Notes: a model not told the origin generated them from the letters alone. A stretch of DNA of 10,240 nt from Methylococcaceae bacterium (GCA_013140465.1 JABFST010000178.1:1-10240); one strand, 5' to 3'. Positions 1-7,297 are shown, numbered from the stretch's first letter. Translations and numbers: made by a program.

Positions 1-635
1 CGCCACAACGACGGCAGCTGAAACAGCAATTGCACCACGCCCGCCGCAAACACGCCCCAAGCCAAGGCCACTATCGGTTCAGCCATCAACGGGGCCAACC
101 ACAACGCGGCGGCAATCATGCACAGATTAAGAAAGACTGGCGTAAGTGCGGGGACGGCAAATTGCCCATGCGCATTTAAAATGCCGCCCGCCAACGCCAC
201 CATGCCGATAAAAAACAAATACGGCAGCGTAATTTGCAGCATTAGCACCGATAACTCATGTTGCGTGCCTTGCCAAGCAAAACCGGGAGCCAGCACCAAA
301 ATAAGCACAGGCGCAGCCACCACGCCAATCAGGCTAAGCAAGGCCAACAACAAGGCCAAACTGCCCGCCGTCCGATCAATAAACAGGCGTAAAGCGGCGT
401 GGCTGCCCTGCTCTTTCGTCTCCGCCAACAAGGGCACAAACGCGTGGGCAAACGCGCCTTCGGTAAACAAGCGGCGCAAAAAATTAGGGATTTTAAAAGC
501 GACAAAAAACGCGTCGGTTGCCACATCAACACCAAAAATGCGTGCGATCAACATATCCCGCACAAAGCCCAGAATGCGTGATATAAAGGTCATGCTACTG
601 ACGATAGCAGTGGATTTAAACAGCTGGCGACTCAA
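1..635 (-). CDS. murJ: Lipid II flippase MurJ (MviN), N-terminal part, runs off the left edge
   Basis: MurJ is an inner-membrane flippase of the MOP exporter superfamily that moves lipid-linked peptidoglycan precursor to the periplasmic face. About 211 codons are visible. The N-terminal part reads SSMTFISRILGFVRD, then ARIFGVDVATDAFFVAFKIPN, FLRRLFTEGAFAHAFVPLLAE and later LPYLFFIGMVALAGGILNAHG, which are recognisable MurJ signatures with several hydrophobic membrane segments. No ATG fits the expected N-terminus, so I chose TTG at 635-633 (LSRQLFKS...). It is preceded by a GGGAG ribosome binding site five bases upstream, and homology begins directly after it. The gene is divergent from rpsT with a 94-bp gap. 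The C-terminal part, probably more than half the protein, lies outside the window. The family assignment is firm; the start codon is less certain. Confidence 0.93.
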   Translation of the reverse strand, partial: MSRQLFKSTAIVSSMTFISRILGFVRDMLIARIFGVDVATDAFFVAFKIPNFLRRLFTEGAFAHAFVPLLAETKEQGSHAALRLFIDRTAGSLALLLALLSLIGVVAAPVLILVLAPGFAWQGTQHELSVLMLQITLPYLFFIGMVALAGGILNAHGQFAVPALTPVFLNLCMIAAALWLAPLMAEPIVALAWGVFAAGVVQLLFQLPSLW

Positions 636-662
636 GAGAACTCCCGTAGCAGTAGTTAATAG

Positions 663-691
663 TTGACAATAATACCATTTAAAAAGATAAT
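663..691 (+). promoter_or_regulatory. Sigma-70 promoter of rpsT
   Basis: A perfect -35 box TTGACA (663-668) is separated by exactly 17 bp from a -10 box GATAAT (686-691, one mismatch to TATAAT). Transcription would start near 698, giving a leader of about 30 bases before the rpsT ATG. Such a near-consensus promoter fits a highly expressed ribosomal protein gene. The site lies within the murJ/rpsT divergent gap, and no equally good murJ promoter is visible on the other strand. Confidence 0.85.
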
Positions 692-729
692 GCAGAGCTA
701 TTTAACTTTTCACCCAAGTACGAGATATT

Positions 730-993
730 ATGGCTAATACAGCACAAGCTAAAAAGCGCGCGAAACAAGCGGAAAAAAGCCGTATTCGCAACGCCGGACA
801 ACGTAGCAACTTACGCACATTTATTAAAAAAGTAATTGCCGCCGTCAATGCTGGCGACAAAGAAAAAGCACAAGCCGCTTTTAAAGTAGTTGTGCCTATT
901 ATCGATTCTGCCGTCAACAAAGGCATTATCCATAAAAACAAAGCCGCACGCGGTAAAAGCAGACTGAATTCTAAAGTAAAGGCTCTTGCTTAA
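730..993 (+). CDS. rpsT: 30S ribosomal protein S20
   Basis: This is the full-length S20 protein (87 aa, the normal size), which binds 16S rRNA in the small subunit. The N-terminus [18 protein letters not shown] and the C-terminal region [19 protein letters not shown] are classic S20 sequence: very basic, helical and rich in Lys and Ala. The ATG at 730 has a weak GAG Shine-Dalgarno element at 722-724. The gene is monocistronic, with its own promoter upstream at 663-691 and a strong terminator starting 20 bases after the stop codon. It is divergent from murJ and convergent with the restriction-modification locus. Nothing is broken or odd, and the assignment is firm. Confidence 0.98.
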   Translation: MANTAQAKKRAKQAEKSRIRNAGQRSNLRTFIKKVIAAVNAGDKEKAQAAFKVVVPIIDSAVNKGIIHKNKAARGKSRLNSKVKALA

Positions 994-1013
994 CTAGCAT
1001 TGCCCGCACAGAC

Positions 1014-1051
1014 AAAAAGGCCGCAGCTGTTTAGCTAGCGGCCTTTTTTTT
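1014..1051 (+). terminator. Rho-independent terminator of rpsT, possibly bidirectional
   Basis: The GC-rich stem GGCCGC (1019-1024) pairs with GCGGCC (1038-1043). An inner AGCT/AGCT pairing continues the stem past a bulged A, around a GTTT loop. Eight T residues (1044-1051) follow the stem. Five A residues (1014-1018) precede it, so the minus-strand transcript also ends in a stem plus a U-tract. The same hairpin could therefore close the leftward restriction-modification operon, whose last ORF ends at 1072. Confidence 0.92.
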
Positions 1052-1071
1052 GCTTGCCATCACGCGCTGGA

Positions 1072-1257
1072 TTATTTTAGCAGTAGGCCATTATCCTCAC
1101 ACCACCTTGCGACTACCGCCAAGGTTTTTTCATCACGATACCGATACCAGTTGCCTGTCCAACCAATCACTAAACCGCGCATAAGCCCCGCTATCCCCAC
1201 TTGGATCGGACTGATGAAGTCGATGGCATCTAAAATGTCTGCTAAGGTCAGTGGCAT
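1072..1257 (-). CDS. Small hypothetical protein (61 aa) downstream of hsdR
   Basis: I do not recognise this protein. It starts with ATG 29 bases after the hsdR stop codon and ends 21 bases before the bidirectional terminator, so it would be the last gene of the operon. The sequence has a mixed hydrophobic middle (VGIAGLMRGLVIGWTG, about residues 20-35). This is followed by a Trp/Tyr/Arg-rich segment (NWYRYRDEKT) and an amphipathic C-terminus (LAVVARWCEDNGLLLK), which looks like real protein rather than noise. No convincing Shine-Dalgarno sequence precedes the ATG. It may be a genuine small protein, or the tail of a degraded gene left at the insertion boundary of the defence locus. Confidence 0.45.
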   Translation of the reverse strand: MPLTLADILDAIDFISPIQVGIAGLMRGLVIGWTGNWYRYRDEKTLAVVARWCEDNGLLLK

Positions 1258-1286
1258 GGCAAGAGTCGGTTAAGTGCTTAAAATTA

Positions 1287-4200
1287 TTAAGCCACCATTT
1301 GCCTTAAACTCTGCTGCATAGCGACTTTAAAGGCTGGATCGTTGGCAAGCAGTTTATACAGCTCCAGTTCATTGCGCCGATTCTTCAGTATCACGTCTTC
1401 AAATATCTTTTCAAACGCCAAGATTCGGGTATGGACATCCGGGTTGTTTTGGTATTTTTCCTGAAAATCTGGGTGTGCTTTGATACTGTCGGCGATATTG
1501 ATGAACTTGATACGTTGCTGTTCCGGCGTTGCCCCCCAGCCTTGAAACCAGCGTTCGTTGAAGCTGCGGATGATGTCATCCAGTGGATCGTGTTCTGCGT
1601 CACCACCATGAGTTCCTCGCGGATTAGGGTTGGTGGGCGCCAGTTCGGAATCACTGGCATCCAAGCCAATGGTGTGATTAAGTTTGACGCGCTCCAAGCC
1701 GTATGACGACAAATCCACCGACTCCAACAAGGCATCGAATTGGCTTGAAATCGGGTCTTGCACAAGCAGCTTGGGGATCAAAAACTTCAAAAACCAAAAC
1801 AGCTTTTCCCAAACGACAATTTCATACGGGATGATGGCCGCCATTTGTCCATAAATTTTGACGAACTGTTTGGCCTTAATCTTAAAATCGGCTTTAGCCA
1901 GTTCATCCAGTGCCAATTCCTGGTTGAACCGCGCCGCTGCCGTGTCGATCAGCGGGCTTAGTTGCTGGGCATCGGCATTGCTAAAATACAATTCGACAAA
2001 CTGTTCAACCTCAAACCACTCATACACCGCGACCTCGTCCAGCGCGTCTTTTAACTCATGTAAGACATTGACATCAGTGGCTTCCGACAAGCGCGTGGCG
2101 GTATAAAACGGATCGAAGGCGGTTTTAATATCGTCCACCGAATTAAAGAAATCCAAAATGAACAAGTCTTCGGTTTTCTTGCCCCAGTTGGGCGCGGCAC
2201 GGTTCAGGCGCGACAAAGCTTGCACCGCCAGCACAAATTGCAGCTTTTTATCGACATACATCGCGCACAGCTTAGGCTGATCGAATCCGGTCAAATATTT
2301 ATTAGCCACTATCAACAAGCGATATTCATCCTTATTGAAATAATCGCGGGTTTCGTTTTCGGCAAAACCATTCATCTGCGCTTCGCTATACTCAATGCCA
2401 TCCACTGCTTTAGTGCCAGAAAAGGCGATGGCGACTTTGAACGGATTGCCTTTATCCTTCAATAGCTGGCAAATCGCCCGGTAATAGCGGATGGCTGCCT
2501 CGATGTTCTGGGTAATCACCATGCCCTTGGCTTTACCTTTCAGCTTTTTGCTGTTGACTACCTGCGGAATGAAATGGTCGAGTATGATTTCCGCTTTCAC
2601 GGTAATGGTCTGCTGATGGCGTTCGACATAAGCACGCAGTTTTTTCTGTGCCTTGACACTGTCAAACAACGGATTATCGGTGATCGATTTCTGGATCTCG
2701 TAATAGCTTTTATAAGTCGTGTAATTAGCCAGCACGTCCAGAATAAAGCCTTCTTCAATCGCCTGTTTCATCGAATACAAATGAAACGGCTCAAAACTGC
2801 CATCCGCTTGTTTAACGCCGAACTTTTCCAAAGTGGTGTTTTTCGGTGTCGCGGTAAAGGCCAAATACGAGGCGTTGCCGCGCATTTTCCGCGATTGCAT
2901 GGCGTGCAGAATTTTGTCCTGCACATCCAACTCTTCCTCAACCTGCTCGCTTTTACCCATCGCCCGGTTCATATTGTCGTGCGCAGAACCACTCTGCGAG
3001 CTGTGCGCCTCATCAATGATGACGGCAAAGCGGTTGTCGCTCAAATCGGCAATGCCGTCGATGATAAAAGGGAATTTCTGGATGGTGGTAATGATGATTT
3101 TCTTACCTTGTTCCAAAGCGCTTTTCAGTTCCGAAGACTTAAACGCCGGAGCAACGATATTTTTGACTTCGGAAAAATCCTTGATGTTCTCGCGTAGTTG
3201 CTTATCCAGCAAACGGCGGTCGGTAACGACAATCACCGAATCAAACAGCGGCGCATCCGATCCGAGCGGAGAAACCTCAATCAACTGATATGCCGCCCAA
3301 GTAATGGAATTAGATTTCCCCGATCCCGCCGAGTGTTGGATCAAATAAGTTTGTCCTGCCCCATGCTCACTGGCATGGGCCACCAATTTGCGCACCACAT
3401 CCAACTGATGGTAACGCGGAAAAAACAAGTTGCGCTTATCTAACGGCTCTTTGCTACTGCCGTCCAAGCGCACGAAGTGCTGAATAATGTTGGCAACGCT
3501 CTCTTTGCTGAACACCTCCTGCCATAAATATGCGCTTTTATGTCCGTTGGGATTGGGCGGATTACCTGCACCAAAATGATGGCCTTTATTAAACGGCAAA
3601 AAGAAAGTGTGCGGCCCGGCCAGTTTGGTGGTCATGTAGATGTCATCGGTATCCACTGCCATGTGTACCAAGCAACGACCAAATTGCAGCAAAGGCTGCT
3701 TAATGTCCCGGTCTTCGCGGTATTGCTTCTGACCGTGATAACGGGCAGTCTGCCCCGTCCAAGGATTTTTCAACTCCAGCGTGGCAAACGGCAAACCATT
3801 GATAAACAGCACCAGATCGATTTCTTCCAAGGTATTGCTTAAGGAATAACGCACTTGGCGGGTACTGCTGAAAATGTTGTCGGCAAAGTTTTGCTTCACC
3901 TTGTCGGAACTGCTGGCCAGCGGCGCCGGATACATCAGTTGCAAGACGGCATCGTCGATGCTTAAGCCCTTTTTCAGCAAATACAACAAGCCATATTTTT
4001 TGATTAGCTTATCGACGCGCTCCAACACTTTAAGCTGCCAATCGCCGCCGTGCTTTTGCAACTTTTCCAGCTGTTCATGCTGGGTATGCGCCAAGAAAGC
4101 CCAAAAGCGTTTGCTGTCGATGGCGTAATAGGCGTTAAAATCCTGCGGCAAGCCAAGTTGATAGCCGTGGCTGGTGCTGAACGGCAGGTCGCCCGCTTCG

Positions 4201-4289
4201 GCAATACCTTTTTGCGCTTCCAGACAAGTGCCTGTCAGCTGTTTTTCTATGGCTGCTTCCAAGGCTTGTTCATGGGTGTTTGAAACCAT
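1287..4289 (-). CDS. hsdR: Type I restriction enzyme R subunit (HsdR)
   Basis: HsdR is the motor and nuclease subunit of a type I restriction system. It translocates DNA using ATP and cuts it when the HsdM/HsdS complex meets unmethylated sites. Numbering from the ATG at 4289 (1000 aa, normal length), the N-terminal PD-(D/E)xK nuclease shows D158 in EEIDLVLFINGLP and E172-L-K174 in FATLELKNPW. The SF2 helicase core follows: Walker A HSAGSGKS (319-326), DEAH box (426-429), TATP motif III (479-482), YLTGFDQP (665-672) and motif VI QALSRLNR (690-697). A helical C-terminal region follows for subunit assembly. The ORF can be extended to a GTG at 4340, but that start has no ribosome binding site. 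The ATG at 4289 has GAG eight to ten bases upstream and begins a more family-like N-terminus. All key residues are intact. Confidence 0.96.
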   Translation of the reverse strand: MVSNTHEQALEAAIEKQLTGTCLEAQKGIAEAGDLPFSTSHGYQLGLPQDFNAYYAIDSKRFWAFLAHTQHEQLEKLQKHGGDWQLKVLERVDKLIKKYGLLYLLKKGLSIDDAVLQLMYPAPLASSSDKVKQNFADNIFSSTRQVRYSLSNTLEEIDLVLFINGLPFATLELKNPWTGQTARYHGQKQYREDRDIKQPLLQFGRCLVHMAVDTDDIYMTTKLAGPHTFFLPFNKGHHFGAGNPPNPNGHKSAYLWQEVFSKESVANIIQHFVRLDGSSKEPLDKRNLFFPRYHQLDVVRKLVAHASEHGAGQTYLIQHSAGSGKSNSITWAAYQLIEVSPLGSDAPLFDSVIVVTDRRLLDKQLRENIKDFSEVKNIVAPAFKSSELKSALEQGKKIIITTIQKFPFIIDGIADLSDNRFAVIIDEAHSSQSGSAHDNMNRAMGKSEQVEEELDVQDKILHAMQSRKMRGNASYLAFTATPKNTTLEKFGVKQADGSFEPFHLYSMKQAIEEGFILDVLANYTTYKSYYEIQKSITDNPLFDSVKAQKKLRAYVERHQQTITVKAEIILDHFIPQVVNSKKLKGKAKGMVITQNIEAAIRYYRAICQLLKDKGNPFKVAIAFSGTKAVDGIEYSEAQMNGFAENETRDYFNKDEYRLLIVANKYLTGFDQPKLCAMYVDKKLQFVLAVQALSRLNRAAPNWGKKTEDLFILDFFNSVDDIKTAFDPFYTATRLSEATDVNVLHELKDALDEVAVYEWFEVEQFVELYFSNADAQQLSPLIDTAAARFNQELALDELAKADFKIKAKQFVKIYGQMAAIIPYEIVVWEKLFWFLKFLIPKLLVQDPISSQFDALLESVDLSSYGLERVKLNHTIGLDASDSELAPTNPNPRGTHGGDAEHDPLDDIIRSFNERWFQGWGATPEQQRIKFINIADSIKAHPDFQEKYQNNPDVHTRILAFEKIFEDVILKNRRNELELYKLLANDPAFKVAMQQSLRQMVA

Positions 4290-4344
4290 GTTCGTTCTCG
4301 ATAGTGTGTTTTTATAAGTATCCAAACAGTTGTTTATCACTTAT

Positions 4345-4442
4345 GATCAAATGAAGTGGTTTTAGTATGTTTTTGATTTGTATATACAAATCTAAAGCTC
4401 TTTTGAATAGGACGATGGCACGATCAAATGACCGTCAAATGA
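4345..4442. repeat. TCAAATGA direct repeats flanking the palindrome
   Basis: The 8-mer TCAAATGA occurs at 4347-4354, 4424-4431 and 4435-4442, all in the same orientation. The first two copies share the longer 10-mer GATCAAATGA (4345-4354 and 4422-4431). The last two copies are spaced 11 bp apart, about one helical turn. They bracket the 18-bp palindrome in the hsdR upstream region, which could mark regulator binding sites or be chance in an AT-rich stretch. Confidence 0.4.
4375..4392. promoter_or_regulatory. Perfect 18-bp palindrome upstream of hsdR, candidate operator
   Basis: GATTTGTAT is followed directly by its exact reverse complement ATACAAATC, with no spacer. The symmetry resumes outside one mismatched pair, as TTT at 4371-4373 opposite AAA at 4394-4396. 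The centre lies about 95 bp upstream of the preferred hsdR start, which suits a dimeric repressor or activator controlling restriction subunit expression. No regulator gene is recognised in the window except the antitoxins, and the function is inferred from symmetry and position only. Confidence 0.5.
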
Positions 4443-4543
4443 AAACATGTCATGCCCAAAATAGCACATACGCCGATATAGTTAGGTACGAGCCGCATCA
4501 TTAGCGCTTTAACCAAGCGTTCAACACATTCTCCAACCCGAGA

Positions 4544-4570
4544 GATGCGGTTCATGTTGTTCACCGCATC
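4544..4570. repeat. REP-like hairpin (GATGCGGT / ACCGCATC)
   Basis: GATGCGGT (4544-4551) pairs perfectly with ACCGCATC (4563-4570) across an 11-base loop. It sits in an intergenic region and is GC-richer than its surroundings. Its form resembles dispersed extragenic palindromes of the GATGCGG...CCGCATC type, which occur in many copies in some proteobacteria. No T-tract follows on either strand, so it is unlikely to be a classical terminator. Family membership is from memory of such repeats, not from a search. Confidence 0.5.
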
Positions 4571-4606
4571 CGACTAAATTAAATAGCATTTGCGGAGTTC
4601 CTACGC

Positions 4607-4666
4607 GCCACAAATTAGCTTGCGGAGCCTATTCTTGATAAAAAACTCCACAAGCTGATTTGTTGC
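4607..4666. repeat. Long imperfect inverted repeat just downstream of fic
   Basis: The 21-base arms at 4607-4627 (starting GCCACAAATTAGCTTG) and 4646-4666 (CTCCACAAGCTGATTTG...) are reverse complements with three mismatches, separated by an 18-base loop. The fic stop codon lies 23 bases to the right. In the minus-strand transcript a run of six U residues falls inside the loop rather than after the stem. It is therefore not a standard terminator, but it could fold into a stable 3' structure protecting the fic mRNA. TTGCGGAG is also repeated directly nearby (4589-4596 and 4620-4627). Confidence 0.5.
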
Positions 4667-4688
4667 CGATAGAGACTCCAAAAAACAT

Positions 4689-5804
4689 TCATAAAACTTG
4701 TCGCCCTTCGGCCATATTCAGTAACGCGGGGAAAGCCAATGTGGCGGAGCGGCGACCACTGCCGGGCTGTAAAACGGTCAAAATGCCTGCATCCTTTAAT
4801 TGTCGCAATAAATCGGCGGTGGTCTTTTCGTGCATAGCATAAGCAAGACCAAGCTGCTTGGCGGTATCCGAGACTTTGAAAATCGGTTTATTAAAAATGG
4901 CATCCAGCAAATACACCGAATACTGGGAGCGGGTAATTTCATGCACTTGAACTTTCATCGTTTCATACAGCGCCATGATTTCCTTCACGCGACGGCTATT
5001 GTCCTTGGCCTGATAAGCAACCGCTTGTAGGAAAAAGGCAATCCAGCCATTCCAGTCGCCCGCCGATGAAATTGAGTTTAAGCGTTGATAATATTCGTCG
5101 CGATGGCTTTCAAGGTATTCGCTGAGATAAAACATCGGTTCGGCCAGCAGTTTTTTCTGATACAGAAACAGCGGTATCAAAATCCGGCCAATACGACCAT
5201 TACCGTCGTTAAACGGATGCAGCAACTCAAATTGAGCGTGTACCACGGCTGTTTGCAACAACACATTACTGTCATCACTATCCATATAGCCGATCAACGC
5301 TTGCAGATAGTCGGGCAACCGGAAGGGATCAGGCGGGACAAAACTGGCTTGGTCAATGCTGCAACCTGCCATACCAATCCAATTTTGCGTGCGACGAAAT
5401 TCGCCGGGTGCTTTGTTTTCGCCACGCACACTGGACATCAAAATTTTGTGCAACTGTAAAATAAACCCTAAGCGAATTGGGTAATCCTGTAGATACTCCC
5501 GTGCCTGATATAAAGCCGAGCGGTAATTGGCAATCTCCTGAATATCCTTGTAAGTTTCACCCTCTTTGGCTAAACCTGCGTCGTATTCCAACACATCGTC
5601 TACGGTCGCTTGCGCGCCTTCAATTTTAGAGGACAACACCGCCTCGCGGGTGGTCAACGGCGACAACATCACCGCAGGATTGGGAATGCCCAGCAATAAG
5701 CCGTCATAGCGGGCCAGTTCGGCGCTAGCGTTAGCCACCAGCGCAAATAATCGCTGATAATCCAGTTCGGTAATCGGCAACTGATCGGGTATATACGGTT
5801 TCAT
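4689..5804 (-). CDS. Fic family protein (predicted AMP-transferase with N-terminal inhibitory helix)
   Basis: Fic enzymes usually transfer AMP from ATP to hydroxyl side chains of target proteins. The full motif HPFNDGNGRIGR (residues 196-207) is intact, including the catalytic His196 and the Arg204/Arg207 phosphate-binding residues. An inhibitory (S/T)xxxE(G/N) motif, SSKIEG (58-63), precedes the Fic core, placing it in the class with an N-terminal autoinhibitory helix. The last 80 or so residues (VSDTAKQLGLAYAMHEKTTADLLRQL...) look like a winged helix, common in the 370-aa Fic/DUF4172-type proteins, and the length of 371 aa fits. The gene lies between hsdS and hsdR on the same strand, separated from hsdS by an inverted-repeat element. 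The ATG lacks a clear Shine-Dalgarno sequence. The target is unknown; embedding in a restriction operon suggests a defence or toxin-like role (inference). Confidence 0.93.
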   Translation of the reverse strand: MKPYIPDQLPITELDYQRLFALVANASAELARYDGLLLGIPNPAVMLSPLTTREAVLSSKIEGAQATVDDVLEYDAGLAKEGETYKDIQEIANYRSALYQAREYLQDYPIRLGFILQLHKILMSSVRGENKAPGEFRRTQNWIGMAGCSIDQASFVPPDPFRLPDYLQALIGYMDSDDSNVLLQTAVVHAQFELLHPFNDGNGRIGRILIPLFLYQKKLLAEPMFYLSEYLESHRDEYYQRLNSISSAGDWNGWIAFFLQAVAYQAKDNSRRVKEIMALYETMKVQVHEITRSQYSVYLLDAIFNKPIFKVSDTAKQLGLAYAMHEKTTADLLRQLKDAGILTVLQPGSGRRSATLAFPALLNMAEGRQVL

Positions 5805-5830
5805 AATATAAATAGCGTAAAGTTAAGCTG

Positions 5831-5901
5831 TTGTAGGGGCGAATTTATTCGCCCTGTCTGCCGACAGCGTAGCCCAAGGGCGAATAAATTCGCCCCTACA
5901 A
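5831..5901. repeat. MITE/REP-like element with perfect 24-bp inverted arms
   Basis: The left arm, beginning TTGTAGGGGCGAATTTATTC (5831-5854), is the exact reverse complement of the right arm at 5878-5901. The 23-base centre contains its own small hairpin, CTGTC...GACAG (5854-5867). Outside the arms, AGTTAAGC (5821-5828) and GCTTAACT (5913-5920) form a further 8-bp inverted pair. The core GTAGGGGCGAAT...ATTCGCCCCTAC matches a very widespread bacterial dispersed repeat (established from general knowledge). The element fills most of the hsdS-fic gap. No transposase gene is present, so any mobility would need help in trans. It may also act as an mRNA stem-loop between hsdS and fic. Confidence 0.8.
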
Positions 5902-5932
5902 TGAATATCAAGGCTTAACTGCAAGGCATTGT

Positions 5933-7297
5933 TCATAGTTCCGCCCCACACTGAACAGATTCAGCTACGCGGATTTTGCCAGTGACGGCACTGTTAATCA
6001 GCGTGGTTTTGTATTCCTTGAGTTTGTCGATTTGTTGTAGCAAAAGCTCGGTTGATTTATTTAGAAGAAAAATTTGGTTATCCAAATAATCAGCTATTTT
6101 GCACTGTTCTTCTAGTGGAGCTATTGGTAGGTCAATCATTGAAAAGTTCTCAAAATTTAAATCCTGTCCATCGCGAATAAAATTAGCTGTAGATTGCAAC
6201 GCAGATATATATCTGGAGGACTTAAAAAGATAGCCGTAGTAACTTGCGTTTAATTTGATTAAAGGCCTGAGAACTACATATGACGAACGGATACAGCCCT
6301 CAGACCAAGCTCTTTCAAGCCCTCCCTGGAAGCTTCTCATACTTATCACGAAATCATCAATTTCTACATGTTTTCGTTTTTCAAGATGAAATTGAATCTT
6401 CACTACTCGCCGTTCTATTTTGCTTTCATATTCATCTTGAGGTATCACTCCATACGCTTGGGTTGCAGACAATTGGACATCGCCAGGCTTAGCAAGCTCC
6501 TTACGCTGCGTGAATACGAATTTGCTTCTTCTAATTTCCCAATGTGCCGGAATCTCGCCTATCCATTTCACGCCAGAATCGCGCATTGGTACATTGGGAT
6601 CAAGACCACGGGTGACGGCGGTTTGTATCAGGATTTGCTTGTGTTCTTTCAGCAAGGCGATTTGTTGTTCCTTGATCGCCACGGCTTGGTCGATTTGCGC
6701 GGTTTTACGATCCAAAAAAGCGGCGATGGCTGTTTGTTCAGGGGCTGGTGGTAGCAATATTGGTGCCCCGTTAATAAACTCCTGTTTTAAATTAATTCTG
6801 GTGAATCCTCTGGCAACCACACCAAAATAATGCCGATAATTATCACTTTGCAATAAATAATTAATATATTTAGGTATTGATTTTTCTGATGTTATTCGAA
6901 AACCTTTGCAAAATGAGTTCAAATACAATGGATTATTATCTCCTAAATATAATGAGCATTTTGCAATATCATCAAGAGTTTCGCTGCTCATCAAAAAAAG
7001 TAAATCATTTTTTTTAACAAAAGATTGTTCCTCGTGTTTCCTTACAAACACATATTGGTAGATATTTTTTACTTCGGCAGTATTATTCGCAATACTCGTA
7101 AATGGAACAAATGGAGAGAATCCATCGCGTGGTTGTTTACTAAAATCTTCCCCCTTTTTGCCAGCTAATCCGGCATAAATAACACCAATATGCTTTAGCT
7201 TTTTAAGTAGCCAATGCGCAGGAACCTCCCCCAACCATTCCACGCCAGAATCCTTATAAGCCCCGTAAGTCGGCATTTCCGCCAGCTGTTCAATCAT
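5933..7297 (-). CDS. hsdS: Type I restriction-modification specificity subunit (HsdS)
   Basis: HsdS recognises the bipartite DNA target of the type I complex and scaffolds HsdM and HsdR. The 454-aa protein shows the expected duplicated design. DSGVEWLGEVPAHW (16-29) opens half one and DSGVKWIGEIPAHW (240-253) opens half two. Each half has a variable target recognition domain (about 35-180 and 258-390). Each then has a conserved helix, starting APEQTAIAAFLDRK (185-198) and PLEEQCKIADYLDNQ (394-408), that forms the coiled-coil spacer. The segments coding for the two recognition domains (about 6758-7195 and 6128-6526) are markedly more AT-rich than the conserved parts, a common sign of domain exchange. 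The start ATG lies 48 bases after the UPF0175 stop codon; the alternative ATG at codon 8 is less likely. The protein is intact and the specificity cannot be read from the sequence. Confidence 0.95.
   Translation of the reverse strand: MIEQLAEMPTYGAYKDSGVEWLGEVPAHWLLKKLKHIGVIYAGLAGKKGEDFSKQPRDGFSPFVPFTSIANNTAEVKNIYQYVFVRKHEEQSFVKKNDLLFLMSSETLDDIAKCSLYLGDNNPLYLNSFCKGFRITSEKSIPKYINYLLQSDNYRHYFGVVARGFTRINLKQEFINGAPILLPPAPEQTAIAAFLDRKTAQIDQAVAIKEQQIALLKEHKQILIQTAVTRGLDPNVPMRDSGVKWIGEIPAHWEIRRSKFVFTQRKELAKPGDVQLSATQAYGVIPQDEYESKIERRVVKIQFHLEKRKHVEIDDFVISMRSFQGGLERAWSEGCIRSSYVVLRPLIKLNASYYGYLFKSSRYISALQSTANFIRDGQDLNFENFSMIDLPIAPLEEQCKIADYLDNQIFLLNKSTELLLQQIDKLKEYKTTLINSAVTGKIRVAESVQCGAEL

Larger units (their letters stand above)
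4290..4688. other. Gene-free stretch between fic and hsdR, rich in repeats
   Basis: No protein-coding gene is supportable in these 399 bases. The stretch is more AT-rich than the flanking genes near hsdR. From left to right it holds the hsdR leader, a perfect 18-bp palindrome, three TCAAATGA boxes, an 8-bp-stem hairpin and a long imperfect inverted repeat next to the fic stop codon. It is the likely site of an independent hsdR promoter, but I find no pair of boxes close enough to consensus to call one. Confidence 0.6.

Noticed and set aside
118..666. Open frame of 182 codons on the plus strand
   Set aside because: It lies opposite murJ, whose minus-strand translation matches a known family, and its own basic, low-complexity product resembles nothing. 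It also runs through the rpsT promoter -35 box.
2574..3197. Open frame of 207 codons on the plus strand within hsdR
   Set aside because: It is antisense to the helicase core of HsdR, which is fully conserved. Such long antisense frames are a by-product of hsdR codon use.
4290..4340. N-terminal extension of HsdR by 17 residues from a GTG start
   Set aside because: The GTG has no ribosome binding site, and the extension does not resemble HsdR N-termini. The internal ATG at 4289 is better placed.
4544..4570. The GATGCGGT hairpin as a transcription terminator
   Set aside because: There is no T-tract on either strand after the stem, and the loop is long, so a dispersed extragenic repeat is the better reading.
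5823..5936. A 37-codon minus-strand ORF starting at an ATGA overlap with the hsdS stop codon and preceded by a GGGGCGG ribosome-binding-like sequence
   Set aside because: Most of the product is the translated inverted-repeat element (RGEFIRPW..., RANKFAP...), a peptide pattern that appears wherever this repeat is translated. It may mark a gene start interrupted by the element, but the twelve residues before the repeat are too few to support that.
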